In this document: piece after piece, positions 24,705 through 32,589 of the stretch
How the letters are laid out: the number at the start of each line of letters is the position of its first letter
Numbering within the stretch: the stretch's first letter is position 1
Assembly (NCBI RefSeq): GCF_937129525.1
Contig: NZ_CAKZNK010000030.1
Location: forward strand, 1-38,110
DNA length: 38,110 nt
Direction: 5' to 3'
Source: an uncultured Chloroflexus sp.
Lineage (GTDB): Bacteria > Chloroflexota > Chloroflexia > Chloroflexales > Chloroflexaceae
The notes under the pieces: model-generated
Told to the model about the DNA's origin: nothing
Database searches by the model: none
The model's input: the letters and a program-made list of their open reading frames with translations, nothing else
Position numbers and translations under genes: made by a program

Positions 24705-26267
24705 ATGACGGATCAGGTACGTAGGGATGAGGTCGCTGCGGGCGAGCTGCCTGACACGCCTCTTGCAGCAGCACATGCTCCGGCGGCTGAAACTGCCGTC
24801 GCCGCATCACAACAGTCGGCAGAGGCGGTGACGCCTACCCCTGAACAGGAGGCGGATCAGCCCGTCGCCGCAGGGGAGGTTGACGCGCCGGCAGCCGCGG
24901 CCTCTACCACGGCGGACGATGGCGCGGCAACCGGCGCCGACGAGAGCGCGGCAACCGGCGCTAGCTTCACCCCGGTGAGCGATCAGCCGCAAAAGCCGCG
25001 CCGGCTGAAGGATTTGCAGCCCGGCATGGAACTCGAAGGCAAAGTAACATCGATCGCGCTGTATGGAGTGTTTGTTGACATCGGCGTTGGGCGCGATGGT
25101 CTGGTTCATATCTCAGAGATGAGCGACCGTCGGATCGAAACGCCTTCGGAAGTGGTGCAGATCGGTGATACCGTCAAGGTGTGGGTCAAGAGCGTCGATA
25201 GCAATGCCCGCCGGATCAGTCTGACAATGCGCAATCCGGCTCAGGTCGAGGCGCCGCGACGCCAGCGCCAGCCGCAACCACCACAACCACGCCGCCAGGA
25301 GATTGACCGCGAGAAGCTGGTAAGCCTGCGCGTTGGCGATGTGGTCGAAGGCGTGATTACCGGCTTCGCGCCTTTTGGCGCGTTCGCCGACATTGGGGTC
25401 GGCAAAGATGGGTTGATCCACGTCAGCGAGCTGGCCGAAGGTCGGGTTGAAAAGCCGGAAGATGCCGTCAAGGTTGGCGAACGCTACCAGTTTAAGGTGC
25501 TCGAGATCGACGGCGAGGCTGCGCGCATCAGCTTGAGTCTGCGCCGCGCCCTGCGCTCGCAGCGCATGCAGCAGCTTGAACCAGGCCAGATTGTCGAGGG
25601 CACGGTCAGCGGTATGGCCCCCTTTGGCGCGTTTGTCGATATTGGTGTCGGTCGCGATGGTCTTGTGCATATCTCCGCGCTCGCGCCGCATCGAGTAGCC
25701 AAGGTTGAGGATGTGGTCAAGGTTGGCGATAAGGTGACCGTTAAAGTGCTCGGCGTTGATCAGCAGAGCAAGCGGATCAGTTTGACGATGCGCCTCGAAG
25801 AAGAGCAGCCGTCAACCGCAGCCGACACCCCCGCAGCGACTGAAACGGTCGAATCTGAGGCGCCGGCCCGCGATAGTCGCCGTAACTTTGATCGCTACGC
25901 TGCCGCTGCTCAGGCAGCGCGTGAGCGCAGCGAGCGCGGCGAACGCAGCGAACGCGGCGAGCGCAGCGAACGCGGCGAGCGCAGCGAACGCAGCGAACGT
26001 CGTGATCGCCGTGAGCGGCGCGCGGCAAACGCAGCAGCAGAAACCTATGTGGTCGGCGAAGATGACGATGAGACGTTCGAGGGGAACGCAACCCTTGAAG
26101 ATCTGCTGACGAAATTCGGTGGGTCGAGTAACCGCCGCGACCGCGACCGCGACCGCGACCGTCGCCGCCGCGATGACGATGACGACGACGAGCTAGAGCG
26201 TCCGGCGAATCGCCGCCAGCGTGATGCGATTCGGCGCACGCTTCAGCAAATCGGTTACGACGAATAA
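24705..26267 (+). CDS. Three-domain S1 RNA-binding protein
   Basis: Protein of 520 residues with an Ala/Glu-rich disordered N-terminus (1-95), three S1 OB-fold domains (about 107-176, 210-279, 294-363; each with GxFxDIGVGxDGLxHxS wording) and a charged disordered tail. The tail has ERSERG hexapeptide repeats (407-431), Arg-Asp alternation (478-488) and an Asp run (490-495). It resembles ribosomal protein S1 in the core, which binds mRNA at the 30S subunit, but the tail is atypical. A second S1 homologue or RNA chaperone is an alternative. AGGAGGAAGG precedes the ATG. A perfect hairpin follows the stop. Confidence 0.88.
   Translation: MTDQVRRDEVAAGELPDTPLAAAHAPAAETAVAASQQSAEAVTPTPEQEADQPVAAGEVDAPAAAASTTADDGAATGADESAATGASFTPVSDQPQKPRRLKDLQPGMELEGKVTSIALYGVFVDIGVGRDGLVHISEMSDRRIETPSEVVQIGDTVKVWVKSVDSNARRISLTMRNPAQVEAPRRQRQPQPPQPRRQEIDREKLVSLRVGDVVEGVITGFAPFGAFADIGVGKDGLIHVSELAEGRVEKPEDAVKVGERYQFKVLEIDGEAARISLSLRRALRSQRMQQLEPGQIVEGTVSGMAPFGAFVDIGVGRDGLVHISALAPHRVAKVEDVVKVGDKVTVKVLGVDQQSKRISLTMRLEEEQPSTAADTPAATETVESEAPARDSRRNFDRYAAAAQAARERSERGERSERGERSERGERSERSERRDRRERRAANAAAETYVVGEDDDETFEGNATLEDLLTKFGGSSNRRDRDRDRDRRRRDDDDDDELERPANRRQRDAIRRTLQQIGYDE
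25923..25994 (+). repeat. 18-bp coding tandem repeat
   Basis: Four tandem 18-bp units of the form GARCGCAGCGARCGCGGC encode ERSERG repeats in the tail of the S1 protein. The unit itself contains two 9-bp subrepeats, so copy number could vary by slippage without breaking the frame. Confidence 0.85.
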
Positions 26268-26288
26268 TAGCGCTCTGGCAGGATGGGC

Positions 26289-26316
26289 TGCCTGCCGGCG
26301 CGATTGCCGGCAGGCA
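26289..26316 (+). terminator. Hairpin terminator after S1 gene
   Basis: TGCCTGCCGGC (26289-26299) and GCCGGCAGGCA (26306-26316) form a perfect 11-bp GC-rich stem with a 6-base loop, about 20 bases after the stop codon. There is no T tract. The following 240 bases up to the rpmH promoter hold no gene that I can recognise. Confidence 0.6.
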
Positions 26317-26554
26317 AGCGCTCGTTACTCGATCATCGTAGCTGCGATGTGACGCAATGGCACCCAAAGGCAGGCTGCGCTATGCTATTTGTCAACGTTC
26401 ATCGGCGCAGATAGCCTGTCACGCCAGATACGGCGTTGCCCGTTTTTAATGACCAGAGTCGCGCTGGCGCGCGCAAGCGCATTGGTGGCGCGCAGGTGCA
26501 GGCAATTGGCGCGCGTGTCTGGCATGCCGCATCGACCAGTCACGCCGCAGCGGT

Positions 26555-26584
26555 TTGACATCAATCCGGCGCGACGAGTATAAT
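26555..26584 (+). promoter_or_regulatory. Consensus promoter for rpmH operon
   Basis: TTGACA (26555-26560) and TATAAT (26579-26584), 18 bases apart, are both perfect sigma-70 hexamers. The leader to the rpmH ATG is about 40 bases. Confidence 0.85.
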
Positions 26585-26632
26585 GACAGCAGTTTTTATT
26601 AACAAATAGACAATCTTTGAGGAGTACATACA

Positions 26633-26806
26633 ATGCCTAAACGAACCTGGCAACCGAAACGCATTCCGCGCCGCCGCAAGCACGGTTTCCGCGCGCGAAT
26701 GGCCACCAAAGATGGGCGCGAAGTGCTGCGCCGCCGGCGCCTGAAGGGGCGCTGGAAGTTGACCGTCAGTGATGAGCGGCGAGCAGTGCGCCGCGGGCAT
26801 CGCTAA
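26633..26806 (+). CDS. rpmH: Ribosomal protein L34
   Basis: Small basic 50S ribosomal protein of 57 residues. [20 protein letters not shown] and the following [18 protein letters not shown] are the L34 signature. Most L34 proteins are 44-47 residues; this one carries about 12 extra C-terminal residues ([13 protein letters not shown]). GAGGAG lies 8 bases before the ATG. It is the first gene of the conserved rpmH-rnpA-yidC-jag cluster. Confidence 0.95.
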   Translation: MPKRTWQPKRIPRRRKHGFRARMATKDGREVLRRRRLKGRWKLTVSDERRAVRRGHR

Positions 26807-26898
26807 AGCGTAAATGGAACGGGTTATCGCCAACAAAGTCGCTCTGCGCGGCTGGCCAACGCGCCATCAACGGTCGATAGCCCGTTTGTTTTACATCC

Positions 26899-27306
26899 AT
26901 GCGACGCGCAAATCGGCTTCGCCGGCCCAATCAGTTTCGCCGCGTTCGCGCCGAAGGGCGCGCGCTGCTGTCGCCATGGTTGGCGCTGACCGTCGCCGCC
27001 GGGCGGCGCAACCTTGTCCGCTGTGGGTTTATCGTCGGACGGCGGATCGGTGGCGCTGTGCAACGCAATCGCGCCCGCCGACGTGTCCGCGAGGCAGTGC
27101 GCTTGCTCATTCCTTCCCTTGCCACCGGCTACGATCTGGTGTTCGTCATCCGGTCGCCAGAAGTGATTGATGCGCCGTTCAGCCAGTTGCAAGCCGATAT
27201 TGTCGCGCTATTACAACAAGCCGGTCTCCTGCCGGCACCGGAGCAAACATCAATCGCTCCAGCCTCACAAAGTTTATATCCACTTGACGAACGGGGATCA
27301 CAATGA
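26899..27306 (+). CDS. rnpA: RNase P protein component
   Basis: Protein cofactor of the ribozyme that trims tRNA 5' leaders, 135 residues. It shows RLRRPNQFRRVRAEGR at the start and the hallmark RNR motif in VQRNRARRRVREAVR (about 54-68). The C-terminal 25 residues are an unconserved tail. A stop codon lies a few codons upstream in frame and there is no other start, so ATG 26899 is used despite a poor ribosome-binding site. The TGA overlaps the yidC ATG (ATGA), so the two are coupled. Confidence 0.93.
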   Translation: MRRANRLRRPNQFRRVRAEGRALLSPWLALTVAAGRRNLVRCGFIVGRRIGGAVQRNRARRRVREAVRLLIPSLATGYDLVFVIRSPEVIDAPFSQLQADIVALLQQAGLLPAPEQTSIAPASQSLYPLDERGSQ

Positions 27307-28247
27307 ATATCTGGTCGGCATTTGTTGGTCTACTTGAACAACTGCTGCTCTTCTTCTCATCATTGACTGGCAACATGGCGTTGGGGATTGTCCTCTTTAC
27401 CATTGCTGCCCGCCTCTTTATCCTCCCACTGACCCTCAGCTCACTGCGCTCGAGCCGTCGCATGCAAGAGGTGCAGCCGATCCTGAAAGAGATCCAGCGC
27501 AAATACGGGAAAGATCCGCAACGCTTGCAAGAAGAGACTCTGCGCGTTTACCGCGAGCATAAGATTAATCCAGTTGGCGGCTGTCTGCCCTTGCTCTTGC
27601 AATTGCCGATCTTCTTCGGCGTCTATCAGGCTGTCTATCATCTGATGGTGCCGGAACAGCGCGTCAACCTGAGCGCCGCTGCCGCCGAAATGCTTAAAGA
27701 TGAACGGCTGGCCCAGATTCTGGCTGCGCCCTTCTTTGGCATGGATCTTGGCGTGCCAGCGTTTGGCCCCAACGGATTTGCCGGCTTTGCCTATCTCATT
27801 TTGCCGGTGCTCTCGATTGTGTTGCAATTGATGCAGCAGTTGATGGCAACGCCACGAGTGCAGGATCCACAACAAAAGGCGTTTACACAGGCAATGCTGA
27901 TCATGCCCTTCGTCTTCGGCTATATTGCCTTTACCTTCCCCACTGGCGCGGTGCTCTACTGGGTGATCAGCAGCGTTATCGGCGTCATTCAACAATATTT
28001 CACCTCAGGCTGGGGATCGCTGGCCAACTACCTGCGCTTCCTGCCGCCCGACAATCGCCCTGTTCCCAGCCTGACCCTTGCCCCGGCAGCCGCCGGTCAG
28101 CCTGCTGAGACGCAGCCAGAGATGCCCAAAGTCGATTTCTGGTCGGTGCTGCGACCGTTGACTGAAGCGCCGGTTGAATCGAGCGAATCGGCCAGTGAAG
28201 AGCAACGCGCGCCCCGCCAGCAACCTAACCCGCGCCGTCGCCGCTAG
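27303..28247 (+). CDS. yidC: Membrane protein insertase YidC/OxaA
   Basis: Oxa1-family insertase of 314 residues that helps place proteins in the cytoplasmic membrane. The first helix pair has the hydrophilic-groove arginine (Arg37 in TIAARLFILPL). This is followed by the cytosolic helical hairpin (QPILKEIQRKYGKDPQRLQEETLRVYREH), NPVGGCLPLLLQLPIFFGVY, and later helices including FPTGAVLYWVISSVIGVIQQ. It lacks the large periplasmic domain of E. coli YidC, as in Gram-positive SpoIIIJ types. The C-terminal tail (about 255-314) is Pro/Gln/Arg-rich and ends in a basic patch typical of ribosome contact. Confidence 0.95.
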   Translation: MNIWSAFVGLLEQLLLFFSSLTGNMALGIVLFTIAARLFILPLTLSSLRSSRRMQEVQPILKEIQRKYGKDPQRLQEETLRVYREHKINPVGGCLPLLLQLPIFFGVYQAVYHLMVPEQRVNLSAAAAEMLKDERLAQILAAPFFGMDLGVPAFGPNGFAGFAYLILPVLSIVLQLMQQLMATPRVQDPQQKAFTQAMLIMPFVFGYIAFTFPTGAVLYWVISSVIGVIQQYFTSGWGSLANYLRFLPPDNRPVPSLTLAPAAAGQPAETQPEMPKVDFWSVLRPLTEAPVESSESASEEQRAPRQQPNPRRRR

Positions 28248-28294
28248 CAGGTCTACAGGAGTTGAGAGACGGTCAGCGTGACCGAGAGGTGTTT

Positions 28295-28960
28295 ATGAAG
28301 CGCATCGAAATCAGCGCGCGCACCGTCGCCGAAGCCGTCGAACTGGCACTGGCCCAATTGGGTCGCGATCGCGACGAGGTGGCGATTGAAGTTCTCGATC
28401 CCGGTGAGAATGGTGATGAAGCCCTGGTGCGCGTCACCGTCGTGGAAGATGATGAAGAACGACCTTCCGTTGAGAAGGTGAGTGAGATCGCCCAGCGTAT
28501 TCTGGAAGATCTGCTCGAACGAATGGATATCCAGGCTTATGTGACCGCCGTGATTTCGCGCGTTCCCGGCCCGCAAGGCGACACTGAAGCCACGATTACG
28601 TTGCACGTCGAAGGCGCCGATGAAGAAGCAATGGGTCTCTTGATCGGGCGCCGCGGCGAAACGCTGCGCTCGCTGCAATTTTTGCTTAATCTGCTGGTGA
28701 GCCGCCGGGTGCAGGTCTGGCCGCAAGTGGTGGTCGATGTTGGCAATTACCGCCAGCGTCGCCAGGAATCGCTGGAAAGCCTCGCTCGCCGCATGGCCGA
28801 ACGGGTGCGCCAGACCGGTCGGCCCATTATGCTAGAGCCGATGGCTGCTTACGAGCGACGCATCGTCCATCTGGCGTTGCGCGACGATAAAACGATTTAT
28901 ACCGAAAGTTCTGGCGAAGGCGAGAATCGCAAGATTGTGATTTATCCTGCCAAGCCGTAG
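28295..28960 (+). CDS. jag: Jag/KhpB RNA-binding protein
   Basis: SpoIIIJ-associated protein of 221 residues: Jag-N domain (1-50, RTVAEAVELALAQLG), KH domain with the GRRG loop (118-121 in LIGRRGETLRSLQ), and R3H domain with Arg188-xxx-His192 in ERRIVHLAL. It binds RNA and is linked to cell-elongation control in Gram-positives, usually as a partner of KhpA. ATG 28295 is chosen as GAGAGG lies 6 bases before it; the in-frame ATG at 28262 is less likely. It ends the rpmH-rnpA-yidC-jag cluster and is followed by a strong hairpin. Confidence 0.93.
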   Translation: MKRIEISARTVAEAVELALAQLGRDRDEVAIEVLDPGENGDEALVRVTVVEDDEERPSVEKVSEIAQRILEDLLERMDIQAYVTAVISRVPGPQGDTEATITLHVEGADEEAMGLLIGRRGETLRSLQFLLNLLVSRRVQVWPQVVVDVGNYRQRRQESLESLARRMAERVRQTGRPIMLEPMAAYERRIVHLALRDDKTIYTESSGEGENRKIVIYPAKP

Positions 28961-28994
28961 TTGAACAGCTTTGTCGGGCGCCGGTCGTGGTGTA

Positions 28995-29021
28995 GAGTGC
29001 GGCAGATGATCTGCCGCACTC
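28995..29021. terminator. Perfect hairpin after jag
   Basis: GAGTGCGGCAGA (28995-29006) and TCTGCCGCACTC (29010-29021) form a perfect 12-bp stem with a TGA loop. It lies 35 bases after the jag stop. Being symmetric, it could also end a minus-strand transcript. A short T-rich stretch (ACTTTTG) follows on the plus side. Confidence 0.7.
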
Positions 29022-29028
29022 GTGGTAG

Positions 29029-29271
29029 TTACTTTTGCCATCTGCCCACAGGAATTGCATGCCGGTAGCCGTAAGCGGCGCCCGCCACTTGCCAGAATAG
29101 CTCTGGCGTAGAAGCCTGATCTCTCGGCCTGTCTTGCCCGCCATCCGGCTGCGCTACCGGCCCGGTCTGTGGCAGCATGTAGAGAGAATACCGGCGATTT
29201 CCGGGAACGGCAATGATGACTGGTCTGGCGATACTGGCTTGATCAGAAGCGCGCCACTCCTGACAGGCCAA
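29029..29271 (-). CDS. Small hypothetical protein or gene remnant
   Basis: Open frame of 80 codons on the minus strand that fills most of the jag-PfkB gap and stops 8 bases before the perfect hairpin. The peptide has a regular look (RPVIIAVPGNRRYSLYMLP, then ASTPELFWQVAGAAYGYRH) but matches no family I recognise. The only start is a TTG directly after an in-frame stop, with GAG-poor context. It could be the C-terminal remnant of a longer gene. No other gene is supported between 28961 and 29306. Confidence 0.25.
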   Translation of the reverse strand: MACQEWRASDQASIARPVIIAVPGNRRYSLYMLPQTGPVAQPDGGQDRPRDQASTPELFWQVAGAAYGYRHAIPVGRWQK

Positions 29272-29306
29272 CTATTGCCTGAAATGTTTGTACGACGCTA
29301 CGCACC

Positions 29307-30140
29307 ATGATTGATTTTGTTGCTATCGGCCACGTTACCCGCGATCTGTTGTCAGATAGCACAACCGCGCCCGGCGGCACTGCCCGCTTCGCTGCGCTGC
29401 TGGCGCAACGACTGGGCCTGCGCGCGGCAGTGTTGACTGCCAGCGCCGAGGCAGCGCCGCCAGGAGTGGCCTGGGAAACGATCCCAACCACGGTGAGTTC
29501 GACCTTTGAAAACCGCTATACCGCTGCTGGTCGTCGCCAGTGGCTGCACGCCGTTGCCCCCGCCATCCCTGCCGAGGCCGTGCCGCCGCGCTGGCGCACC
29601 GCACCCATTGTACTGATCGGGCCGGTATTGCACGAATGCGCGCCAACTCTGGCTGCCGCCTTCCCCGGTGCGCTGATCGGCGCAACTGCGCAGGGATGGT
29701 TACGGACATGGGAAGCCTCGCTGCCGGCGCCGATCCGACCACGACGCTGGCAACCGGATCCGTCTGAACTGGCTCGCCTGCACGTGCTCACGCTGAGCAA
29801 CGAAGATGTTGATGGCGATGAAGAATTGGCCGCTCGCTATGCGCGGATGGCGCCGATTGGCATCGTGACCCACGGCGCTCGCGGCGCAACGATGTTTCTC
29901 AACGGGAAACCGCATCATATTACCGCTTACCCGGCGCGCGAATCCGATCCAACCGGCGCTGGCGATGTCTTCACTGCGGCGTTTTTGATCCGCCTCTGGG
30001 AGGTTGGCGATCCGTTTGCCGCTGCCCGTTTTGCTGCCGCAGCAGCGGCTTGCGTTGTTGAAGCAACCGGCGACGCCGCTTTGCCCAACCGGGCGCAGAT
30101 TGCGCAACGGATGGCTGCAAATGGCGCGACCCAAGGGTAG
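29307..30140 (+). CDS. PfkB-family carbohydrate/nucleoside kinase
   Basis: Ribokinase-fold kinase of 277 residues. It has the N-terminal GHVTRDLL substrate loop, PGGTARFAALLAQRLG (22-37), and the C-terminal signature DPTGAGDVFTAAFL (214-227), in which Asp220 is the catalytic base and GAG forms the anion hole. It phosphorylates a small hydroxylated substrate with ATP in the cytosol. It is shorter than ribokinase (about 300) and the lid region is reduced, which fits the small PfkB proteins of unknown substrate common in Chloroflexota. No clear ribosome-binding site precedes the ATG. Confidence 0.85.
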   Translation: MIDFVAIGHVTRDLLSDSTTAPGGTARFAALLAQRLGLRAAVLTASAEAAPPGVAWETIPTTVSSTFENRYTAAGRRQWLHAVAPAIPAEAVPPRWRTAPIVLIGPVLHECAPTLAAAFPGALIGATAQGWLRTWEASLPAPIRPRRWQPDPSELARLHVLTLSNEDVDGDEELAARYARMAPIGIVTHGARGATMFLNGKPHHITAYPARESDPTGAGDVFTAAFLIRLWEVGDPFAAARFAAAAAACVVEATGDAALPNRAQIAQRMAANGATQG

Positions 30141-30235
30141 ATGGAGGTCGCCGACCGGATACGCCGTAGAACGGTTGGATTCCATCTGCGACTAGCGACA
30201 CCCGATCAACGGCGCAGCGATCTCTCACATCGGCG

Positions 30236-30370
30236 AGCCGGGCGCCGTCTGCCCGTAGCGGTAGCCCCCTCTCCTTCCACCCCATACTGACGCGGCGACC
30301 CACACATTCAGCCGGGTGCCGTCTGCCCGTAGCGGTAGCCCCCTCTCCTTCCACCCCATACTGACGCGGC
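30236..30370 (+). repeat. Two 61-bp direct repeats
   Basis: Copies at 30236-30296 and 30310-30370 differ at one base (C/T at the seventh or eighth position) with a 13-base spacer, giving a 74-bp period. Each begins AGCCGGG and ends TGACGCGGC. They fill most of the gap between the convergent PfkB and transporter genes. No gene or mobile-element end was recognised. Confidence 0.85.
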
Positions 30371-30414
30371 AGACGCGATCCCACACAACTCCATAGATTT
30401 TAGCCAGCGAAGTG

Positions 30415-32271
30415 TCAGCGCTCTAACCGGTACGGCACACTGGTTACAACCGTTCCCCGCAGGCGCAATGCCGTCTTGATCAGCAAACCGGTCTGGTTGT
30501 GGAGCAAATGCTCCCACCAGCGCGCTGGCACAAACTCAGGCAGAATGACCGTCACCACATCATCGCCATAGCGCGTCTCAACCTCTTCGATATAACGCAC
30601 AATCGGATTGATTAGCGAACGATACGGCGACTCGAGCACCACCAATGGGATCTCGCATCCCCAGTTCTTCCAGCGACTGCGCAGCTTCTCGGTGGCGTCG
30701 GGATCGAGATCAACATAGACCGCCGTGACGTTATCGGGCGCAATCGAGCGGGCATACTGGAGCGCCGGCAGCACGCCGCGATGAATGCCGCTCACCAACA
30801 CAATCGCGGTATGGCGGCGCAATTCGGGTGGCAAGATCGCGCCGCTTAGCGACAATTGCTCGGCTACGCGCCGATAATGCAGATTGATGGCACGGAACAT
30901 GACAACCAGAATCGGGATCGCGGTAATCACCATCCAGGCGCCGTGAATAAACTTGGTGACCATCAAGATCACCAACACAATACCGGTGAGCGTCGCGCCC
31001 ACCCCGTTAATCACCGCGCTGTAGTGCCATCCGGTCTGCTTCAGGCGCAAATGACGCCGCACCATTCCCGATTGCGAGAGGGTAAAAGAGGTAAACACAC
31101 CAACCGCATAGAGCGGCAGCATAGCAATTTCATTGGCCTGAAAGATGACTACTAGCAATGCCGAAAACGCGCCCAGCACAAGAATGCCGTTTGAGAAGAC
31201 CAGCCGGTCGCCGCGCGAGGCAAACTGGCGGGGCAAAAAACGATCGCGGGCCAGAAATGAAGCCAGCCGCGGAAAATCGGCAAAGGCAGTATTGGCGGCC
31301 AGCACCAGGATGAGCGCTGTAGCGATCTGAATGAAGACATAGATCGGCCCGACCCCAAAAATCGTGCGGGCAAGCTGAGAGACGATTGTTTCGTGGGTAA
31401 ACTCGTTGGGTACCGCCTGATGGGTGTACGCTAGCCACGTGATGCCGAGAAACATCGTCACCAGGAGGGTCACCATCCACGACAGCGTAATGGCAGCGTT
31501 CCGCGCCTCCGGTGGCTTGAAGGCCTGCACGCCGTCACTGATCGCCTCGATACCGGTCAGTGCAGTGCAGCCGGCGGCAAATGCGCGCAATATCAGCCAC
31601 AGCGAGAGCGCTTCACCGGTTGGCGGGATCTCAGGATCGATTGAATGCGTCACCGGCTCGGCGCCAAACATGATGTCATGCCCAATGCCGACAGCGATCA
31701 TCGACAAGATACCGGTGATGAAGGCATAGGTCGGGATCGAAAAGATGACACCACTCTCTTTGGCGCCACGCAGATTGGTGATGGTGACGATGAGAATACA
31801 AACCAGCGCAATCTCAACCGCATGGTCGCGTAAGGTCGGCATCCCCCAGTTGGTCGCCAGCGAGGTAATCGCGGCTACACCAGCCGAGATGCTGACTGCT
31901 ACCGTCAACACATAGTCGATCAACAAGGCGCCAGCAGCGATCAACCCTGGCAGATCGCCCAGATTGTCGCGAGTGACAATATAACCGCCGCCACCCTGCG
32001 GATAGGCCTTGATCGTCTGACGGTAGGAAAAGCCAACAATCATGAGCAGCAGCGCGATCGCTGCCGCAATCGGTAACGAGAGACCAAGCGCCGCGCTACC
32101 GCCAAGAATGAGAATGGTGAGAATGGCTTCGGTCGCGTATGAGACCGATGACAGTGCGTCTGACGAGAAGACAGCCAGCGCTGTCCGCTTGTTGAGCCGC
32201 TCCTGGTGTTGATGCTCGGTTGCAATCGGTCGGCCAACCAGAATGCGCTTGATCTGGGCGAACATAGCCAT
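30415..32271 (-). CDS. KimA-like potassium/proton symporter (APC superfamily)
   Basis: Membrane transporter of 618 residues with about 12 helices and a C-terminal cytosolic domain (about 465-618). The sequence is close in wording to B. subtilis KimA (YdaO, 607 residues): SSDALSSVSYATEAILTIL, SYRQTIKAYPQGGGGYIV, LLIDYVLTVAVSISAG, TALTGIEAISDGVQAFKPP and LVLAANTAFADFPRLA. KimA imports K+ with H+ at low external potassium and is shut by c-di-AMP through its cytosolic domain; B. subtilis kimA is also under a ydaO riboswitch. Annotation as an amino acid permease is the common alternative. AAGGA lies 4 bases before the first ATG. The leader carries a terminator. Confidence 0.88.
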   Translation of the reverse strand: MAMFAQIKRILVGRPIATEHQHQERLNKRTALAVFSSDALSSVSYATEAILTILILGGSAALGLSLPIAAAIALLLMIVGFSYRQTIKAYPQGGGGYIVTRDNLGDLPGLIAAGALLIDYVLTVAVSISAGVAAITSLATNWGMPTLRDHAVEIALVCILIVTITNLRGAKESGVIFSIPTYAFITGILSMIAVGIGHDIMFGAEPVTHSIDPEIPPTGEALSLWLILRAFAAGCTALTGIEAISDGVQAFKPPEARNAAITLSWMVTLLVTMFLGITWLAYTHQAVPNEFTHETIVSQLARTIFGVGPIYVFIQIATALILVLAANTAFADFPRLASFLARDRFLPRQFASRGDRLVFSNGILVLGAFSALLVVIFQANEIAMLPLYAVGVFTSFTLSQSGMVRRHLRLKQTGWHYSAVINGVGATLTGIVLVILMVTKFIHGAWMVITAIPILVVMFRAINLHYRRVAEQLSLSGAILPPELRRHTAIVLVSGIHRGVLPALQYARSIAPDNVTAVYVDLDPDATEKLRSRWKNWGCEIPLVVLESPYRSLINPIVRYIEEVETRYGDDVVTVILPEFVPARWWEHLLHNQTGLLIKTALRLRGTVVTSVPYRLER

Positions 32272-32361
32272 GTGTTCCTTGCTAATGTGCAGTAGAGAGC
32301 TTATGCAATCGATAATCGTCGATACAGTCAGGCCGGTTTGCGTAGCTTTTCAAACTTACAT

Positions 32362-32404
32362 AAAAAAACGGAACGCGATCTGCGCGCGGCAGTCGGCGTT
32401 CCGT
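32362..32404 (-). terminator. Rho-independent terminator in KimA-like gene leader
   Basis: ACGGAACGC (32404-32396) and GCGTTCCGT (32376-32368) form a 9-bp stem, with an inner CTGC/GCAG stem, followed by seven T residues (32368-32362). It lies about 60 bases after a good promoter and 90 bases before the transporter ATG, as expected for an attenuator. It could instead end a separate small RNA. Confidence 0.8.
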
Positions 32405-32418
32405 CGGCTGTCGGACGC
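32396..32418 (-). promoter_or_regulatory. Candidate antiterminator hairpin
   Basis: GCGTCCG (32418-32412) can pair with CGG-A-ACGC (32403-32396) with one bulged A. This occupies the 5' arm of the terminator, so the two structures exclude each other. An extra hairpin, GGTTGAT/ATCGACC with loop GTTT (32438-32421), lies just upstream. Confidence 0.5.
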
Positions 32419-32467
32419 ATGGTCGATAAACATCAACCTGCGCATCGTCATTGACGCTCGCCGAGCG

Positions 32468-32496
32468 ATCATAGCACTACCATCATTGAAAGTCAA
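32468..32496 (-). promoter_or_regulatory. Promoter for KimA-like gene leader
   Basis: TTGACT (32496-32491) and TATGAT (32473-32468) are 17 bases apart, with TGC directly before the -10. Predicted initiation is near 32461, giving a leader of about 190 bases. Confidence 0.75.
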
Positions 32497-32523
32497 TGCC
32501 TGTGACAAATTGCACAGACACGC

Positions 32524-32552
32524 TTGACACCATCACGTGACCGCGTTATGCT
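32524..32552 (+). promoter_or_regulatory. Promoter for ABC exporter operon
   Basis: TTGACA (32524-32529) and TATGCT (32547-32552) are 17 bases apart, about 40 bases before the ATPase ATG. It is back to back with the promoter of the KimA-like gene. Confidence 0.75.
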
Positions 32553-32589
32553 CTGAAAGGATTGCATACTTCATCACAAAGGCACGATA

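Noticed and set aside
26316-26632. Replication origin next to rpmH-rnpA
   Set aside because: The cluster is often near oriC, but no DnaA-box cluster (TTATCCACA-like) or dnaA gene is visible here.
26814-27170. Alternative frame overlapping rnpA
   Set aside because: The rnpA frame has the RNR motif and ends coupled to yidC; the other frame has no recognisable domain.
32272-32470. ydaO (c-di-AMP) riboswitch before the KimA-like gene
   Set aside because: The region before the terminator is only about 60 bases and the conserved ydaO blocks as I know them are not seen; a leader switch of another type is reported instead.
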